NCBI GenBank assembly: GCA_011523845.1
Contig: WTFV01000132.1
Location: forward strand, 1-43,484
Length of the DNA: 43,484 bases
DNA from: Acidobacteriota bacterium
Lineage (GTDB): Bacteria > Acidobacteriota > Vicinamibacteria > Vicinamibacterales > UBA8438
Reading direction: 5' to 3'
Part shown: positions 23,595 through 31,800 of the stretch, one piece after another
Numbering within the stretch: position 1 is the first letter of the stretch
Layout of the letters: every line of letters begins with the position of its first letter
Notes under the pieces: generated by a model
Told to the model about the DNA's origin: nothing
Database searches by the model: none
The model's input: the letters and a program-made list of their open reading frames with translations, nothing else
Position numbers and translations under genes: made by a program

Positions 23595-25202
23595 ATGGAA
23601 GCGATGAAGGAGTTCAACACCGAAGGTCCCGTTCGCCCGGACGAGCACTACCTGATCCCCCCGCTGGAGCGGATCGACCTCGACGAGGTGCTCGGTCTCG
23701 TACGGAGCGGGAAGTACTTCGCGCTGCACGCCCCGCGGCAGACAGGAAAGACGTCGGCGCTGCTGGCGCTGCGCGACCTGCTCAACAGCGGCGCGGCCGG
23801 CGACTACCGTTGCGTCTATGCGAACTTCGAGGTGGGGCAGGCGGCGCGCGAGGATACCGCGCGGGCGCTGCGGGCGCTGCTCAGCCAGTTGGCCGCCAGG
23901 GCGGAGATGACGCTGGCCGACGAGACGCCGGGCCGGTTGCGGAACGCGGCGCTGGCGGACGCAGGGCCGGACGGCGCGCTGTTCGAGGTGCTGTCGCGGT
24001 GGGCCCGCGCCGACCCGCGGCCGCTCGTCCTGCTGATCGACGAGATCGACACGCTGGTGGGCGACACGCTGCTGTCGGTGCTGCGGCAGCTTCGCGCCGG
24101 ATACGACGAGCGCCCCGGACGCTTCCCGCACAGCGTGATCCTGTGCGGCGTCCGGGACGTTCGCGACTACCGCGTCCATTCAACGGCGCGGAACGCACTC
24201 GTGCTCGGTGGCAGCGCGTTCAACATCAAGTCGAAGTCGTTACGGCTGGGCGACTTCACCGAGTCGGAGACGCGGGCGCTCCTGGCCCAGCACACGGTGG
24301 AGACCGGGCAGGCGTTCGCCCCGACGGCGCTGGAAGCGATCTGGACGCGGACGGCGGGGCAGCCGTGGCTGGTGAACGCGTTGTGCCGGGAGGCGTGCTT
24401 CGAGAGCAGGGCGGGCCGCGACCGCTCCCGCACCATCACGGAGCGCGACATCCTGGACGCTCAGGAGCGGCTGATCCTGGCCCGCGTGACGCACCTCGAC
24501 AATCTGGCCGACAAGCTGCGGGAGGAGCGGGTGCGGCGGGTGGTGCTGCCGATGCTGACCGGCGCCGCCGACCGCGACCGCTACGCGGACCGCGACCGCG
24601 ACGTCGAGTACGTGCGCGACCTGGGCCTGCTGGCGCAGCACGATGCGAAGCGCATAGCGAATCCGATCTACGCGGAGGTGATTCCGCGCGAGCTCACGTG
24701 GGTGGCGCAGGACGACGTCGAGGCGGAGGAGGGGTGGTTCGTGGACACGGGCGGCGGGTTGAACGTCGACAGGCTCCTGGCCGCCTTCCAGCAGTTCTTC
24801 CGCGAGCACTCGGAGCACTGGACGCAGCGCTTCGACCGCTACCAGGAGGCCGGGCCGCAACTGCTGCTGCAGGCGTACCTGCAGAAGGTGGTGAACGGCG
24901 GCGGCCGCATCGAGCGTGAGTACGCTCTGGGCCGGGGGCGTGTGGACCTGCTGATCGTCTGGCCGCACGCCGGATGCACCCGCCGATTCGTGGTGGAGTG
25001 CAAGGTGCGCCGCGACGGGCTGGAGCGGACGGTCCGTGAGGGAGTCGAGCAGACCCGCGGCTACATGGACCGTTGCGGAGCCGAGGCGGGCCACCTGATC
25101 GTCTTCGACCGCTCGGAGACCAGGACGTGGGAGGAGAAGATCTTCCGCCGCGAAACGCCGGCCCAAGACGGTGCGGCCCCGGTCACCGTCTGGGGCATGT
25201 GA
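23595..25202 (+). CDS. AAA ATPase with C-terminal PD-(D/E)xK nuclease domain
   Basis: A 535-aa cytoplasmic protein. The N-terminal AAA module (AAA_14/AAA_35-like): Walker A APRQTGKTS (46-54), Walker B LVLLIDEID (144-152), then SVILCGVRDVRDYR as sensor region and a winged-helix-like middle. The C-terminal domain has EREYALGRGRVDLLIVW and RRFVVECKVRRDGLE: Asp451, Glu468 and Lys470 form a PD-(D/E)xK site, followed by QTRGYMDR and HLIVFDRSE, the usual helix and strand. The protein ends PVTVWGM. Such ATPase-nuclease fusions are frequent in accessory regions and have been considered defence or mobile-element related, without a settled role. ATG 23595 is taken as start; ATG 23544 and GTG 23586 are alternatives and none has a strong Shine-Dalgarno. 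The 3' end is duplicated at 25250-25276. Confidence 0.85.
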   Translation: MEAMKEFNTEGPVRPDEHYLIPPLERIDLDEVLGLVRSGKYFALHAPRQTGKTSALLALRDLLNSGAAGDYRCVYANFEVGQAAREDTARALRALLSQLAARAEMTLADETPGRLRNAALADAGPDGALFEVLSRWARADPRPLVLLIDEIDTLVGDTLLSVLRQLRAGYDERPGRFPHSVILCGVRDVRDYRVHSTARNALVLGGSAFNIKSKSLRLGDFTESETRALLAQHTVETGQAFAPTALEAIWTRTAGQPWLVNALCREACFESRAGRDRSRTITERDILDAQERLILARVTHLDNLADKLREERVRRVVLPMLTGAADRDRYADRDRDVEYVRDLGLLAQHDAKRIANPIYAEVIPRELTWVAQDDVEAEEGWFVDTGGGLNVDRLLAAFQQFFREHSEHWTQRFDRYQEAGPQLLLQAYLQKVVNGGGRIEREYALGRGRVDLLIVWPHAGCTRRFVVECKVRRDGLERTVREGVEQTRGYMDRCGAEAGHLIVFDRSETRTWEEKIFRRETPAQDGAAPVTVWGM

Positions 25203-25276
25203 GTAGGCGAATCTGGAGCACGTGCCAGACCAGCCGCCGCGGCGACCGCGCCCCGGTCACCGTCTGGGGCATGTGA
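25176..25276. repeat. 27-bp direct repeat copying the ATPase gene end
   Basis: The last 27 bp of the ATPase gene, including its stop codon (25176-25202), recur perfectly at 25250-25276, offset 74 bp. Each copy contains GCCCC/GGGGC as a 5-bp stem with an 11-nt loop, so both could fold as weak hairpins at the transcript end. Confidence 0.85.
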
Positions 25277-25370
25277 CGGGCGCCCGCCGGGCAGAGGCGT
25301 GCCGCCTGTCGCGGCCGGCACGATGGCGCCATCCTGCCGGCGCCCGGGATTCGCCGGCCCGGCGGTCGGA

Positions 25371-25468
25371 GGTGGCGCGACAAGAAAGTGAGATATCGCC
25401 GGGAACGGTGCCCAAGTCGCCAGCCTGACAGTGTCAGAGGCGGTCATCTCATGATGATGGCGTGCACC
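25371..25468. repeat. palindromic 98-bp intergenic element, copy A
   Basis: This copy matches the element at 35659-35755 over its whole length at roughly 80-85% by eye. The ends form an imperfect terminal inverted repeat of about 30 bp: GTGAGATATCGCC on the left against GGCGGTCATCTCAT on the right, flanked by GGTG...GCACC. The centre contains CGGGAACGG, AGTCGCCAGCC and GACAGTGTCAG, the last a perfect small dyad (GACA/TGTC). There is no open reading frame, so it is a MITE- or REP-like element or a large operator. Confidence 0.7.
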
Positions 25469-25485
25469 CGGCCGTCGGTTGAGGC

Positions 25486-25515
25486 TTGAGAATCGATCCG
25501 AGAACAGCCTATACT
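25486..25515 (+). promoter_or_regulatory. predicted promoter TTGAGA-18-TATACT
   Basis: TTGAGA at 25486-25491 and TATACT at 25510-25515 are separated by 18 bp. The -10 starts 41 bp after the end of palindromic element A and drives the DUF1592/DUF1552 operon with a leader of about 80 nt. Confidence 0.6.
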
Positions 25516-25603
25516 GCGCGGAGTACCACGCACGCAGTCCGACGACCTTTCCGGAAGGCCGCTCGTCCGTGTACCGTCCGGTTCGGCGGGGGAGGAGGGC
25601 AGG

Positions 25604-28087
25604 ATGTTCAGGCCGCTACGCGTCGTTCCGTTGGGGTGCATCGTCGTCCTGGCGGCGGCGTTTTCCCTGACCACCGCGCCGCTTCATGCCGCTGAGGCGG
25701 CGAAGGGTCCCACCGTTCAGGCCGCGTCCACCGGTTCCGCATCGCCCGCGACCGATGCGCGCGCCTTCCTCGACCGCCACTGCGTCGCCTGCCACAACGA
25801 TCGGCTGCGGACCGCCAACCTGCTGCTCGACGCGGCCGACGTGACCCACATCGGCGCCGGCCCCGAGACATGGGAGAAGGTGGTGCGCAAGCTGCGGAGC
25901 GGCGCGATGCCGCCGGCCGGGCGCCGCCGTCCGGAGCCGGCCACGCTCGACTCGTTCGTGACGTGGCTCGAGACCGAGCTCGACCGCGAGGCGGCCGCCC
26001 ATCCGAATCCGGGCCGCGTCGCCGACCACCGGCTGAACCGCTTCGAGTACGGCAACGCCGTCCGCGACCTGCTGGCGCTCGAGATCGACACCGGGGAGCT
26101 GCTGCCGGCCGACGAGTCGGACCAGGGCTTCGACAACATCGCCGAGGTGCTGTCGATGTCGCCGACGCTGCTCGGGCGCTACATGTTCGCGGCGCGCCGC
26201 ATCAGCCAGCTCGCGGTCGGCGATCCGACCATCGGGCCGGCGGTCGAGACGTTCAACCTGTCGCGCGGGCTCCGTCAGGACCAGCGCATGAACGAGGGTC
26301 TCCCGTACGGCACGCGGGGCGGCACGCTCATCCGCCACTACTTCCCGCTGGACGGCGAGTACCTGGTGAAGATCCGGCTCGGCCGGAACTTCACGAACTC
26401 GCGCATCCGCGCCATCCGCACGCGCGAGGAGATCGACGTCCTGCTCGACGGGGCGCTCGTCACCCGGTTCACGATCGGGGGCGAGTGCAACGATTCCGAC
26501 GCGCCGCACTGCACCGGATCCGGGATCTACCGCACGTCCCCATACCACCTGATCGCGGACGACATCCTGGAAGTGCGGTTCTCGGCCTCTGCCGGCATGC
26601 ACGACCTGGGGGTGGCGTTCGTCCGGAAGAGCGTGCTGACCGAGGGCATGGCGCCGACGCTGCTGCCGCCGCGGCACACCAGCTCCACCTACGAAGCGCC
26701 GCGCATGGACGTCGACACCGTGCGGCTGGAGGGCCCGTTCGACCCGACGGGCCCGGGAGACACGCCGAGCCGGCGCCGCATCTTCGTCTGCCGTCCCACC
26801 GGCGGGGCCGACGCGGAACCGTGCGCGCGAGAGATTCTCGGCACGCTGGCGCGGCGCGCCTATCGCCGGCCGGTGACCGACGCGGACGTCGAGACGCTGC
26901 TGCAGTTCTACCGGTCCGGATACCGCGAGGGCGGATTCGAACGGGGCATTCAGGAGGGGCTGGCGCGGCTGCTGGTTTCGCCGCAGTTCCTGTTCCGCAT
27001 CGAGCGCGATCCGGCGCAGCTCGCGGCCGGCGGCGTATACGAGATCAGCGACCTGGAGCTCGCCTCGCGGCTCTCGTTCTTCCTGTGGAGCAGCATCCCC
27101 GACGACGAGCTGCTCGATATCGCCGCGGACGGCAAGCTCCGCGACCCCGGTGTCCTGGGCGCCCAGGTGCGACGCATGCTGGCCGATCCGCGCGCGGCGG
27201 CCCTGGCCCGCAACTTCGGCGGCCAGTGGCTGTACATCCGCAACCTGCAGGCCGTCGATCCCGATGCCAGCGCCTATCCGGACTTCGACGACAACCTGCG
27301 CGAGGCGTTCCAGCGCGAGACCGAGCTGTTCCTCGAGAGCCAGATGCGCGACGACCGTCCGCTCACCGAGCTGTTGACGGCCGACTACTCGTACCTGAAC
27401 GAGCGCCTGGCGCGGTTCTACGGCGTGCGCAACGTGTACGGGGCTCATTTCCGCCGCGTGCCGCTGCGCGACCCGAACCGGGCCGGGCTGCTGGGCCATG
27501 GAAGCGTCCTGACGGTCACGTCCTATGCGACGCGGACCTCGCCGGTGGTGCGCGGGAAGTACCTGCTGGACAACATCCTGGGCGCGCCGCCGCCGCCGCC
27601 GCCGCCGAACGTGCCGGCGCTGGAGGACGCGGCCGGCGACGGGCACGAGCCCGCCTCGATTCGGGAGCTCATGGCGACGCACCGCCGGAACCCGGCCTGC
27701 GCCGTGTGCCACCTGCGGATGGACCCGCTGGGCTTCGCGCTCGAGAACTTCGACGGCATCGGGCGCTGGCGCGACATGGACGGGTCGACGCCGATCGACG
27801 CCTCGGGCGAACTGCCCGACGGAACGGCGTTCGACGGTCCCGTCGAGTTCCGCGAGGCGCTGCTGGACCGCAGCGGGGAGTTCGTGCGCACGTTCGCGGA
27901 AAAGCTCCTGACCTACGCGCTCGGCCGGCCCGTCCAGCACTACGACATCCCGGCGGTCCGCGCCATCCTGCGCGACGCGTCCGCCGACGACCACCGCTGG
28001 TCGTCGCTGGTTCTCGGTATCGTGGAGAGTCCGCCGTTCCAGATGCGCAGGGTGCGCGAGGAACCGGCGACCGTCGCACAACAATAG
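25604..28087 (+). CDS. DUF1592-family secreted cytochrome-like protein, copy 1
   Basis: An 827-aa exported protein of the planctomycete/acidobacterial multi-DUF family. After the signal peptide (VLAAAFSLTTAPLHAA) comes a PSCyt1-like heme site, HCVACHN (C60, C63, H64), the DUF1587 region (HRLNRFEYGNAVRDLLALEI), DUF1595 (LARRAYRRPVTDADVETLLQ), DUF1592 (ISDLELASRLSFFLWSSIPD), DUF1588 (NRAGLLGHGSVLTVTSYATR...SPVVRGKYLLDNILGAPPPP) and DUF1585 (FAEKLLTYALGRPVQHYD). A second CxxCH, NPACAVCHLRMDPLGFALEN, starts at residue 699. Two c-type hemes are therefore likely, for periplasmic electron transfer; the substrate is unknown. GGAGGAGGGCAGG precedes the ATG. It is followed by its usual partner, DUF1552, 45 bp on. 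Confidence 0.92.
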   Translation: MFRPLRVVPLGCIVVLAAAFSLTTAPLHAAEAAKGPTVQAASTGSASPATDARAFLDRHCVACHNDRLRTANLLLDAADVTHIGAGPETWEKVVRKLRSGAMPPAGRRRPEPATLDSFVTWLETELDREAAAHPNPGRVADHRLNRFEYGNAVRDLLALEIDTGELLPADESDQGFDNIAEVLSMSPTLLGRYMFAARRISQLAVGDPTIGPAVETFNLSRGLRQDQRMNEGLPYGTRGGTLIRHYFPLDGEYLVKIRLGRNFTNSRIRAIRTREEIDVLLDGALVTRFTIGGECNDSDAPHCTGSGIYRTSPYHLIADDILEVRFSASAGMHDLGVAFVRKSVLTEGMAPTLLPPRHTSSTYEAPRMDVDTVRLEGPFDPTGPGDTPSRRRIFVCRPTGGADAEPCAREILGTLARRAYRRPVTDADVETLLQFYRSGYREGGFERGIQEGLARLLVSPQFLFRIERDPAQLAAGGVYEISDLELASRLSFFLWSSIPDDELLDIAADGKLRDPGVLGAQVRRMLADPRAAALARNFGGQWLYIRNLQAVDPDASAYPDFDDNLREAFQRETELFLESQMRDDRPLTELLTADYSYLNERLARFYGVRNVYGAHFRRVPLRDPNRAGLLGHGSVLTVTSYATRTSPVVRGKYLLDNILGAPPPPPPPNVPALEDAAGDGHEPASIRELMATHRRNPACAVCHLRMDPLGFALENFDGIGRWRDMDGSTPIDASGELPDGTAFDGPVEFREALLDRSGEFVRTFAEKLLTYALGRPVQHYDIPAVRAILRDASADDHRWSSLVLGIVESPPFQMRRVREEPATVAQQ

Positions 28088-28132
28088 CCCGTGATGCAGA
28101 CCTTGCTCTGACCCGGCAATGAGGAGTCTCTG

Positions 28133-29491
28133 ATGGTAATCACGAAGAAGTCGCTGTCACGCCGAACGATGCTGCGGGGCCTCGGGGCCAGCATCGCGCT
28201 CCCGCTGCTCGACGGCATGGTGCCGGCGTTCGCCGCCATCCGGAACACCGCGGCGAGGCCGGTCAAGCGGCTCGGCGCCATCTACGTGCCGAACGGCATG
28301 AGCATGGCCCGCTGGCTGCCGCCCACCGAGGGACACCTCGAAATGAGCGAGGTCCTCACGCCGTTGACCCCGGTGAAGGATCAGTTGCTGGTGCTGAGCG
28401 GCATGGCCAACAAGGAGGCCAAGCAGCGGCTGGACGAAGGGGACGGAGACCACTCGCGGTGCCAGGCGGCCTATCTGACGGGCGCGCACGCGGTGAAGGC
28501 ATCCGGGACCAACAGCACCCTCGAAGTGGGCGTGTCGATGGATCAGCTCGCGGCGCGCGAGCTCCGCGAGGACACGCAGCTCGCCTCGCTGGAGCTGTCG
28601 CTGGAGGCCAACGAGCTGGTGGGGCAGTGCGAGGACGGGTACGGCTGCGCCTACAGCGCCACCATCGCCTGGCGCGACGCCAACACGCCGATGCCGATGC
28701 AGACCAACCCGCGCGCGGTGTTCGAGCATCTGTTCGGCGCCGTCGACAGCACCGAGCCGGCCGCGCGGGCGCGGGCCCTGCGCCGGGACAAGAGCATCCT
28801 CGACTCGGTGAACGCCGAGATCTCCGACCTGCAACGGCAGCTCGGCCGCGGCGACCGCTCGAAGCTCGCCGGCTACCTCGATTCGGTGCGCGACATCGAG
28901 CGGCGCATCCAGATCGCCGAGTCGCAGAGCGACCGCGCGCTGCCGGAGGTGGAGCAGCCGGCGGGCATCCCCGGCGACTTCGAGGAGTACGCCGATCTGA
29001 TGTTCGACCTGATGCTGGTCGCTTTCCAGGCGGACCTGACTCGCGTCAGCACCTTCCTGGTGGGTCGCGAGAAGAGCGTGCGCACCTACCCCGAGATCGG
29101 GGTCGCCGAGCCGCACCACCCGGTCTCGCACCACCGGTTCCGCGAGGAGCAGTTGGTCAAGCTGGCCAAGATCAACACGTTCCACATGTCCATCTTCGGG
29201 CGTTTCCTGGAGAAGATGCGGGCGACGACGGACGGCGACGGAACGCTGCTCGACCAGTCGATGGTCGTCTACGGGGCCGGCATGGGCAACAGCAACGCCC
29301 ACGACCCGCTCGACCTGCCGATGGTGGTCGCCGGCGGCGGCGGCGGCACCCTGAAGGGCAACCGCCACGTCCGCCTGCCGGAAGGCACGCCGCTGGCCAA
29401 CATGCACCTGACGCTGCTCGAGAAGATGGGCATGCCGGCGGAGCGTCTCGGAGACAGCACCGGCGAGCTGCCGATCCTGTCGGGCGTGTAG
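28133..29491 (+). CDS. DUF1552-family Tat-exported protein, copy 1
   Basis: A 452-aa protein starting MVITKKSLSRRTMLRG, a twin-arginine signal, then GASIALPLLDGMVPAFA. The family core follows: RLGAIYVPNGMSMARWLPP, LLVLSGMANKEA, DGDHSRCQAAYLTGAH (the conserved D-H-S-R), CAYSATIAWRDANTPMPMQT-like, NPRAVFEHLFG, EPHHPVSHHR, LLDQSMVVYGAGMGNSNAHD. This overall layout resembles sulfatase/alkaline-phosphatase-like DUF1501 and DUF1552 proteins, and the Asp/His clusters would suit metal binding. It is co-transcribed with the DUF1592 gene, the standard pairing, and thought to act in the same periplasmic complex. Activity is unknown. Its stop codon lies inside a direct repeat (29483-29519). Confidence 0.92.
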   Translation: MVITKKSLSRRTMLRGLGASIALPLLDGMVPAFAAIRNTAARPVKRLGAIYVPNGMSMARWLPPTEGHLEMSEVLTPLTPVKDQLLVLSGMANKEAKQRLDEGDGDHSRCQAAYLTGAHAVKASGTNSTLEVGVSMDQLAARELREDTQLASLELSLEANELVGQCEDGYGCAYSATIAWRDANTPMPMQTNPRAVFEHLFGAVDSTEPAARARALRRDKSILDSVNAEISDLQRQLGRGDRSKLAGYLDSVRDIERRIQIAESQSDRALPEVEQPAGIPGDFEEYADLMFDLMLVAFQADLTRVSTFLVGREKSVRTYPEIGVAEPHHPVSHHRFREEQLVKLAKINTFHMSIFGRFLEKMRATTDGDGTLLDQSMVVYGAGMGNSNAHDPLDLPMVVAGGGGGTLKGNRHVRLPEGTPLANMHLTLLEKMGMPAERLGDSTGELPILSGV

Positions 29492-29595
29492 GAGTCGCGG
29501 GCAACGCCGGGTCAGCGACGTCGATGTTGTCGGCGTTGATGGCCCCGGCGTATCCGGCGGCGTGTAGGAGTCGCAGGCGACGCCGGGTCAGCGAC
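29483..29595. repeat. 37-bp direct repeat over the DUF1552 stop codon
   Basis: The segment 29483-29519, which includes the last codon and stop of the DUF1552 gene, recurs at 29559-29595 with two mismatches, offset 76 bp. It is the third case in this window of a short repeat at a 73-76 bp offset at a gene boundary. Confidence 0.8.
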
Positions 29596-29703
29596 AGGGC
29601 CCGGCTGCCGGATGTGTAGTTCAGCGGGTACGAGCGCTCGCGGCGATGCGTATGTGCCGCGAGGCTCGTTCCGCGGGGTTCGGATTCGAAGGACGGACAT
29701 CAG

Positions 29704-31173
29704 ATGCGCACAACCATCCGACTCACGAGCGTCGCGGCCGCCGTTCTGCTTTCATCCGCCGTCACCGTGGCGGCCCCGCCCGATCTGCGGGTGACCGATG
29801 CGGCGAGGAGTCAGAGCGTCGAGGCGGTCCGTGCGCTGCTCGACGCCGGCGCCCCCGTGGACGGCGTCCAGGCCGACGGCTTCACCGCGCTGCACTGGGC
29901 CGCGCAATGGGATCGCACGGACCTCGCCGACCTGCTGATCGGCGCCGGCGCGAACGTGGATGCGGCGGACCGCTACGGAATCACCCCGCTGGTGCTGGCG
30001 TGCACCAACGCCAGCCCCGGAATGGTCGACCGGCTGCTCGAAGCCGGAGCGGATCCGCACGGCGCCCAGGCGACCGGCGAGACGGTGCTGATGACCTGTG
30101 CGCGCGGCGGCGTGCTGGATACGGTGACCTCGCTGCTCGACCGCGGCGCCGACGTGAACGCGAGCGAGGCCACGAACGGGCAGACGGCGCTGATGTGGGC
30201 CGCGTGGGAAGGGCACACGGACGTGGTCCGCACGCTGATCGAGCACGGGGCCGAGGTGGACGCGCGCACGACGACGGGGTACACGGCGCTCGTGCTCGCG
30301 GCGCGCGAGGGCTATCGGGAGACCACCGAGGCGTTGCTGGAGGCGGGGGCGGACGTCAACGCCTCGGCGGTAGACGGCACCACCGCGCTTCTCGTCGCCA
30401 CGGTTCGCCGGCACCTCGACTTCGCGGAGTTCCTGCTGGACCAGGGGGCGGACCCGAACCTCGGCCCCGGTTTCTCGCCGCTGCACTGGGCCGCGGGGAA
30501 GTGGGACACGGAGCTGAACGACCTCTCCAACGGTGTCGCCGAGGGCAACCAGTGGAGCCCGTTCGGCGGGCTGCACGCGGCCGACCGGCTGCGCATGGTC
30601 AGCGCGTTCCTCGAGCACGGCGCCGACCCGGATCGCCAGACGGCGCGGACCCCCGGGTTCCACATCCAGGTGAAGGGCCATTTGGGGAACATGCGCGGGG
30701 CGACCGCGTTCGCGATCGCCGCCAAGGCGAATGACCTGCCGGTGATGCGGGCGCTGCTCGACGCCGGCGCCGACCCGTTCATCCCCACCGTCGACGGGAC
30801 GACGCCGCTGATGCACGCGGCCGGCATCGGCCACGAGCCGGGCATCACCCGGTCGACCGAGGTCGAAGCACTCGACGCCATCCACCTCATCGTGGAGGTC
30901 GGCGGCGACGTGAACGCGGCGAACGACAGGGGCGACACCGCGCTCCATGGCGCCGCGTGGCGGGAACGCGCGGACTCGATCGTGCAGTTCCTGGCCGACC
31001 GCGGGGCCGACATCGACGCGAAGAACTACCGGCAGTGGACCCCGCTGGTCATCGCCGAGGGCATCCACACCGGCGGCAATTACGCGAAGTCCGACACGAC
31101 GGCCGCGCTGCTGCGATCGCTGGGCGCGGAGCCGAGTCCGCCGGACATCGTGCGGGAGCCGGACGCGCGGTAG
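29704..31173 (+). CDS. secreted ankyrin-repeat protein, copy 1
   Basis: A 489-aa protein: signal peptide (IRLTSVAAAVLLSSAVTVAA) then about ten ankyrin repeats filling the rest. Repeat cores include DGFTALHWAAQWDRTDLADL, YGITPLVLACTNASPGMVDR, NGQTALMWAAWEGHTDVVRT, GYTALVLAAREGYRETTEAL and DGTTPLMHAAGIGHEP, each followed by LL-x-x-GAD. The run is interrupted at about 255-320 by a longer insertion (FSPLHWAAGKWDTELNDLSN onward). Ankyrin arrays bind other proteins; exported versions are common in Acidobacteriota and in host-associated bacteria. It lies downstream of the DUF1592/DUF1552 operon, and an inverted paralogue stands before the second such operon, which suggests a linked role. The ATG at 29704 has a modest GAAGGA upstream. 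Confidence 0.9.
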   Translation: MRTTIRLTSVAAAVLLSSAVTVAAPPDLRVTDAARSQSVEAVRALLDAGAPVDGVQADGFTALHWAAQWDRTDLADLLIGAGANVDAADRYGITPLVLACTNASPGMVDRLLEAGADPHGAQATGETVLMTCARGGVLDTVTSLLDRGADVNASEATNGQTALMWAAWEGHTDVVRTLIEHGAEVDARTTTGYTALVLAAREGYRETTEALLEAGADVNASAVDGTTALLVATVRRHLDFAEFLLDQGADPNLGPGFSPLHWAAGKWDTELNDLSNGVAEGNQWSPFGGLHAADRLRMVSAFLEHGADPDRQTARTPGFHIQVKGHLGNMRGATAFAIAAKANDLPVMRALLDAGADPFIPTVDGTTPLMHAAGIGHEPGITRSTEVEALDAIHLIVEVGGDVNAANDRGDTALHGAAWRERADSIVQFLADRGADIDAKNYRQWTPLVIAEGIHTGGNYAKSDTTAALLRSLGAEPSPPDIVREPDAR

Positions 31174-31194
31174 GCACGGAGTACTTTGGCCTGG

Positions 31195-31262
31195 CACCGG
31201 TTTCCTGCCGGCAAACAGGACATGAGAGGGGAGGCGAAGGCCTCCCCGTCCTTCGCAATCGC
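31195..31262. repeat. 68-bp dispersed repeat with stem-loop, copy 1
   Basis: It matches 32953-33019 at roughly 80%. It contains a perfect 8-bp stem, GGGGAGGC (31228-31235) and GCCTCCCC (31240-31247), around a GAAG loop, and a CCGG/GCCGGC inverted pair before it. It lies 22 bp after the ankyrin stop. The two copies are direct and bracket a segment of about 1.7 kb. Confidence 0.7.
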
Positions 31263-31414
31263 ACGCGGTAGAGGTCAGCGCGCACCTGCAGCAGGTCGGC
31301 CTTGGTCGCCAGGTTGTGCGAGGTCGGCTTTGGTGACGGTCTCGCCCTGGGCATCGTGAATGGCGAGCGCGACGGCGTTCGCTGCTTCTGGTCGACGCCG
31401 GCTTCGGTGAGCCG
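31262..31414 (-). pseudogene. remnant of a DUF1640-like coiled-coil gene
   Basis: On the minus strand three short frames together read like a DUF1640 (CCDC90-type) coiled-coil protein: RLTEAGVDQKQ (31414 to 31382), then in another frame ANAVALAIHDAQGETVTKAD, then in a third LATKADLLQVRADLYRV ending near 31262. The order and the repeated TKADL motif are typical of that family. At least two frameshifts separate the parts, and the C-terminal membrane anchor is missing because dispersed-repeat copy 1 begins there. It is not expected to make protein. Confidence 0.5.
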
Positions 31415-31478
31415 GGTCCGCGAGGGTGAGGGTGTCGCCCCGTTGCGTACGGCCAGAGCTTGCGTTCGTGGGCTGTGC

Positions 31479-31796
31479 TCACCGGAGCGCGTGAACCTTC
31501 AGTTCCAAGCCCGCGCGTTCCTGCAGGCAACTGATGATCTTGAACAGGTGGCGCGCCTGTGGATTCCCATCCGGCCCCAGCATCCGCATGAGGCTCTTCG
31601 GCGACTTGGCCGTCAGGTCCCCGAGTTCCTGAAACCCGATGGTGGCGTTGACGTAGTCGCGCAGGACTGCCTTGCCCAGGTCCACCTCGCCGGCCAGAAG
31701 ACGCTCGACGCCCTCCTCGAGCAGCGCCTGCCGAAAGCCCGGGTCGCGCTCCATCCGCGCTCGAACGGTCTCCTTGACGTTTCGCGTCAATGCCAT
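31479..31796 (-). CDS. HigA-like antitoxin / HTH regulator (COG3636 type)
   Basis: A 105-aa protein: MALTRNVKETVRARMERDPG, then GEVDLGKAVLRDYVNATIGF, then TAKSPKSLMRMLGPDGNP and LFKIISCLQERAGLELKVH. This is the HigA-like helix-turn-helix antitoxin in which TIGFQELGDLTAKSPKSLMR carries the DNA-binding helices. It lies 4 bp after the toxin gene, toxin first, as in COG3657/COG3636 pairs. The start at 31796 is taken because the upstream in-frame ATG at 31892 would overlap the toxin deeply. It probably represses its own operon. It appears intact. Confidence 0.8.
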   Translation of the reverse strand: MALTRNVKETVRARMERDPGFRQALLEEGVERLLAGEVDLGKAVLRDYVNATIGFQELGDLTAKSPKSLMRMLGPDGNPQARHLFKIISCLQERAGLELKVHALR

Positions 31797-31800
31797 CGGC

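Larger units (their letters stand above)
25203..25603. other. 401-bp intergenic region without a gene
   Basis: It contains the second copy of the 27-bp repeat, palindromic element copy A (25371-25468), and the promoter of the DUF1592 gene (25486-25515). I see no coding potential of its own. Confidence 0.6.

Noticed and set aside
25616..28084. 822-codon minus-strand frame opposite DUF1592 copy 1
   Set aside because: Antisense shadow; the plus frame has two CxxCH sites and five DUF signatures.
31228..31247. Stem-loop taken as an intrinsic terminator of the ankyrin gene
   Set aside because: No T-tract follows, and the same structure occurs at 32986-33005 where no gene ends just upstream; it belongs to the dispersed repeat.
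29752..31530. 592-codon minus-strand frame opposite the ankyrin gene
   Set aside because: The periodic look is the reverse reading of ankyrin repeats, not a new repeat protein.
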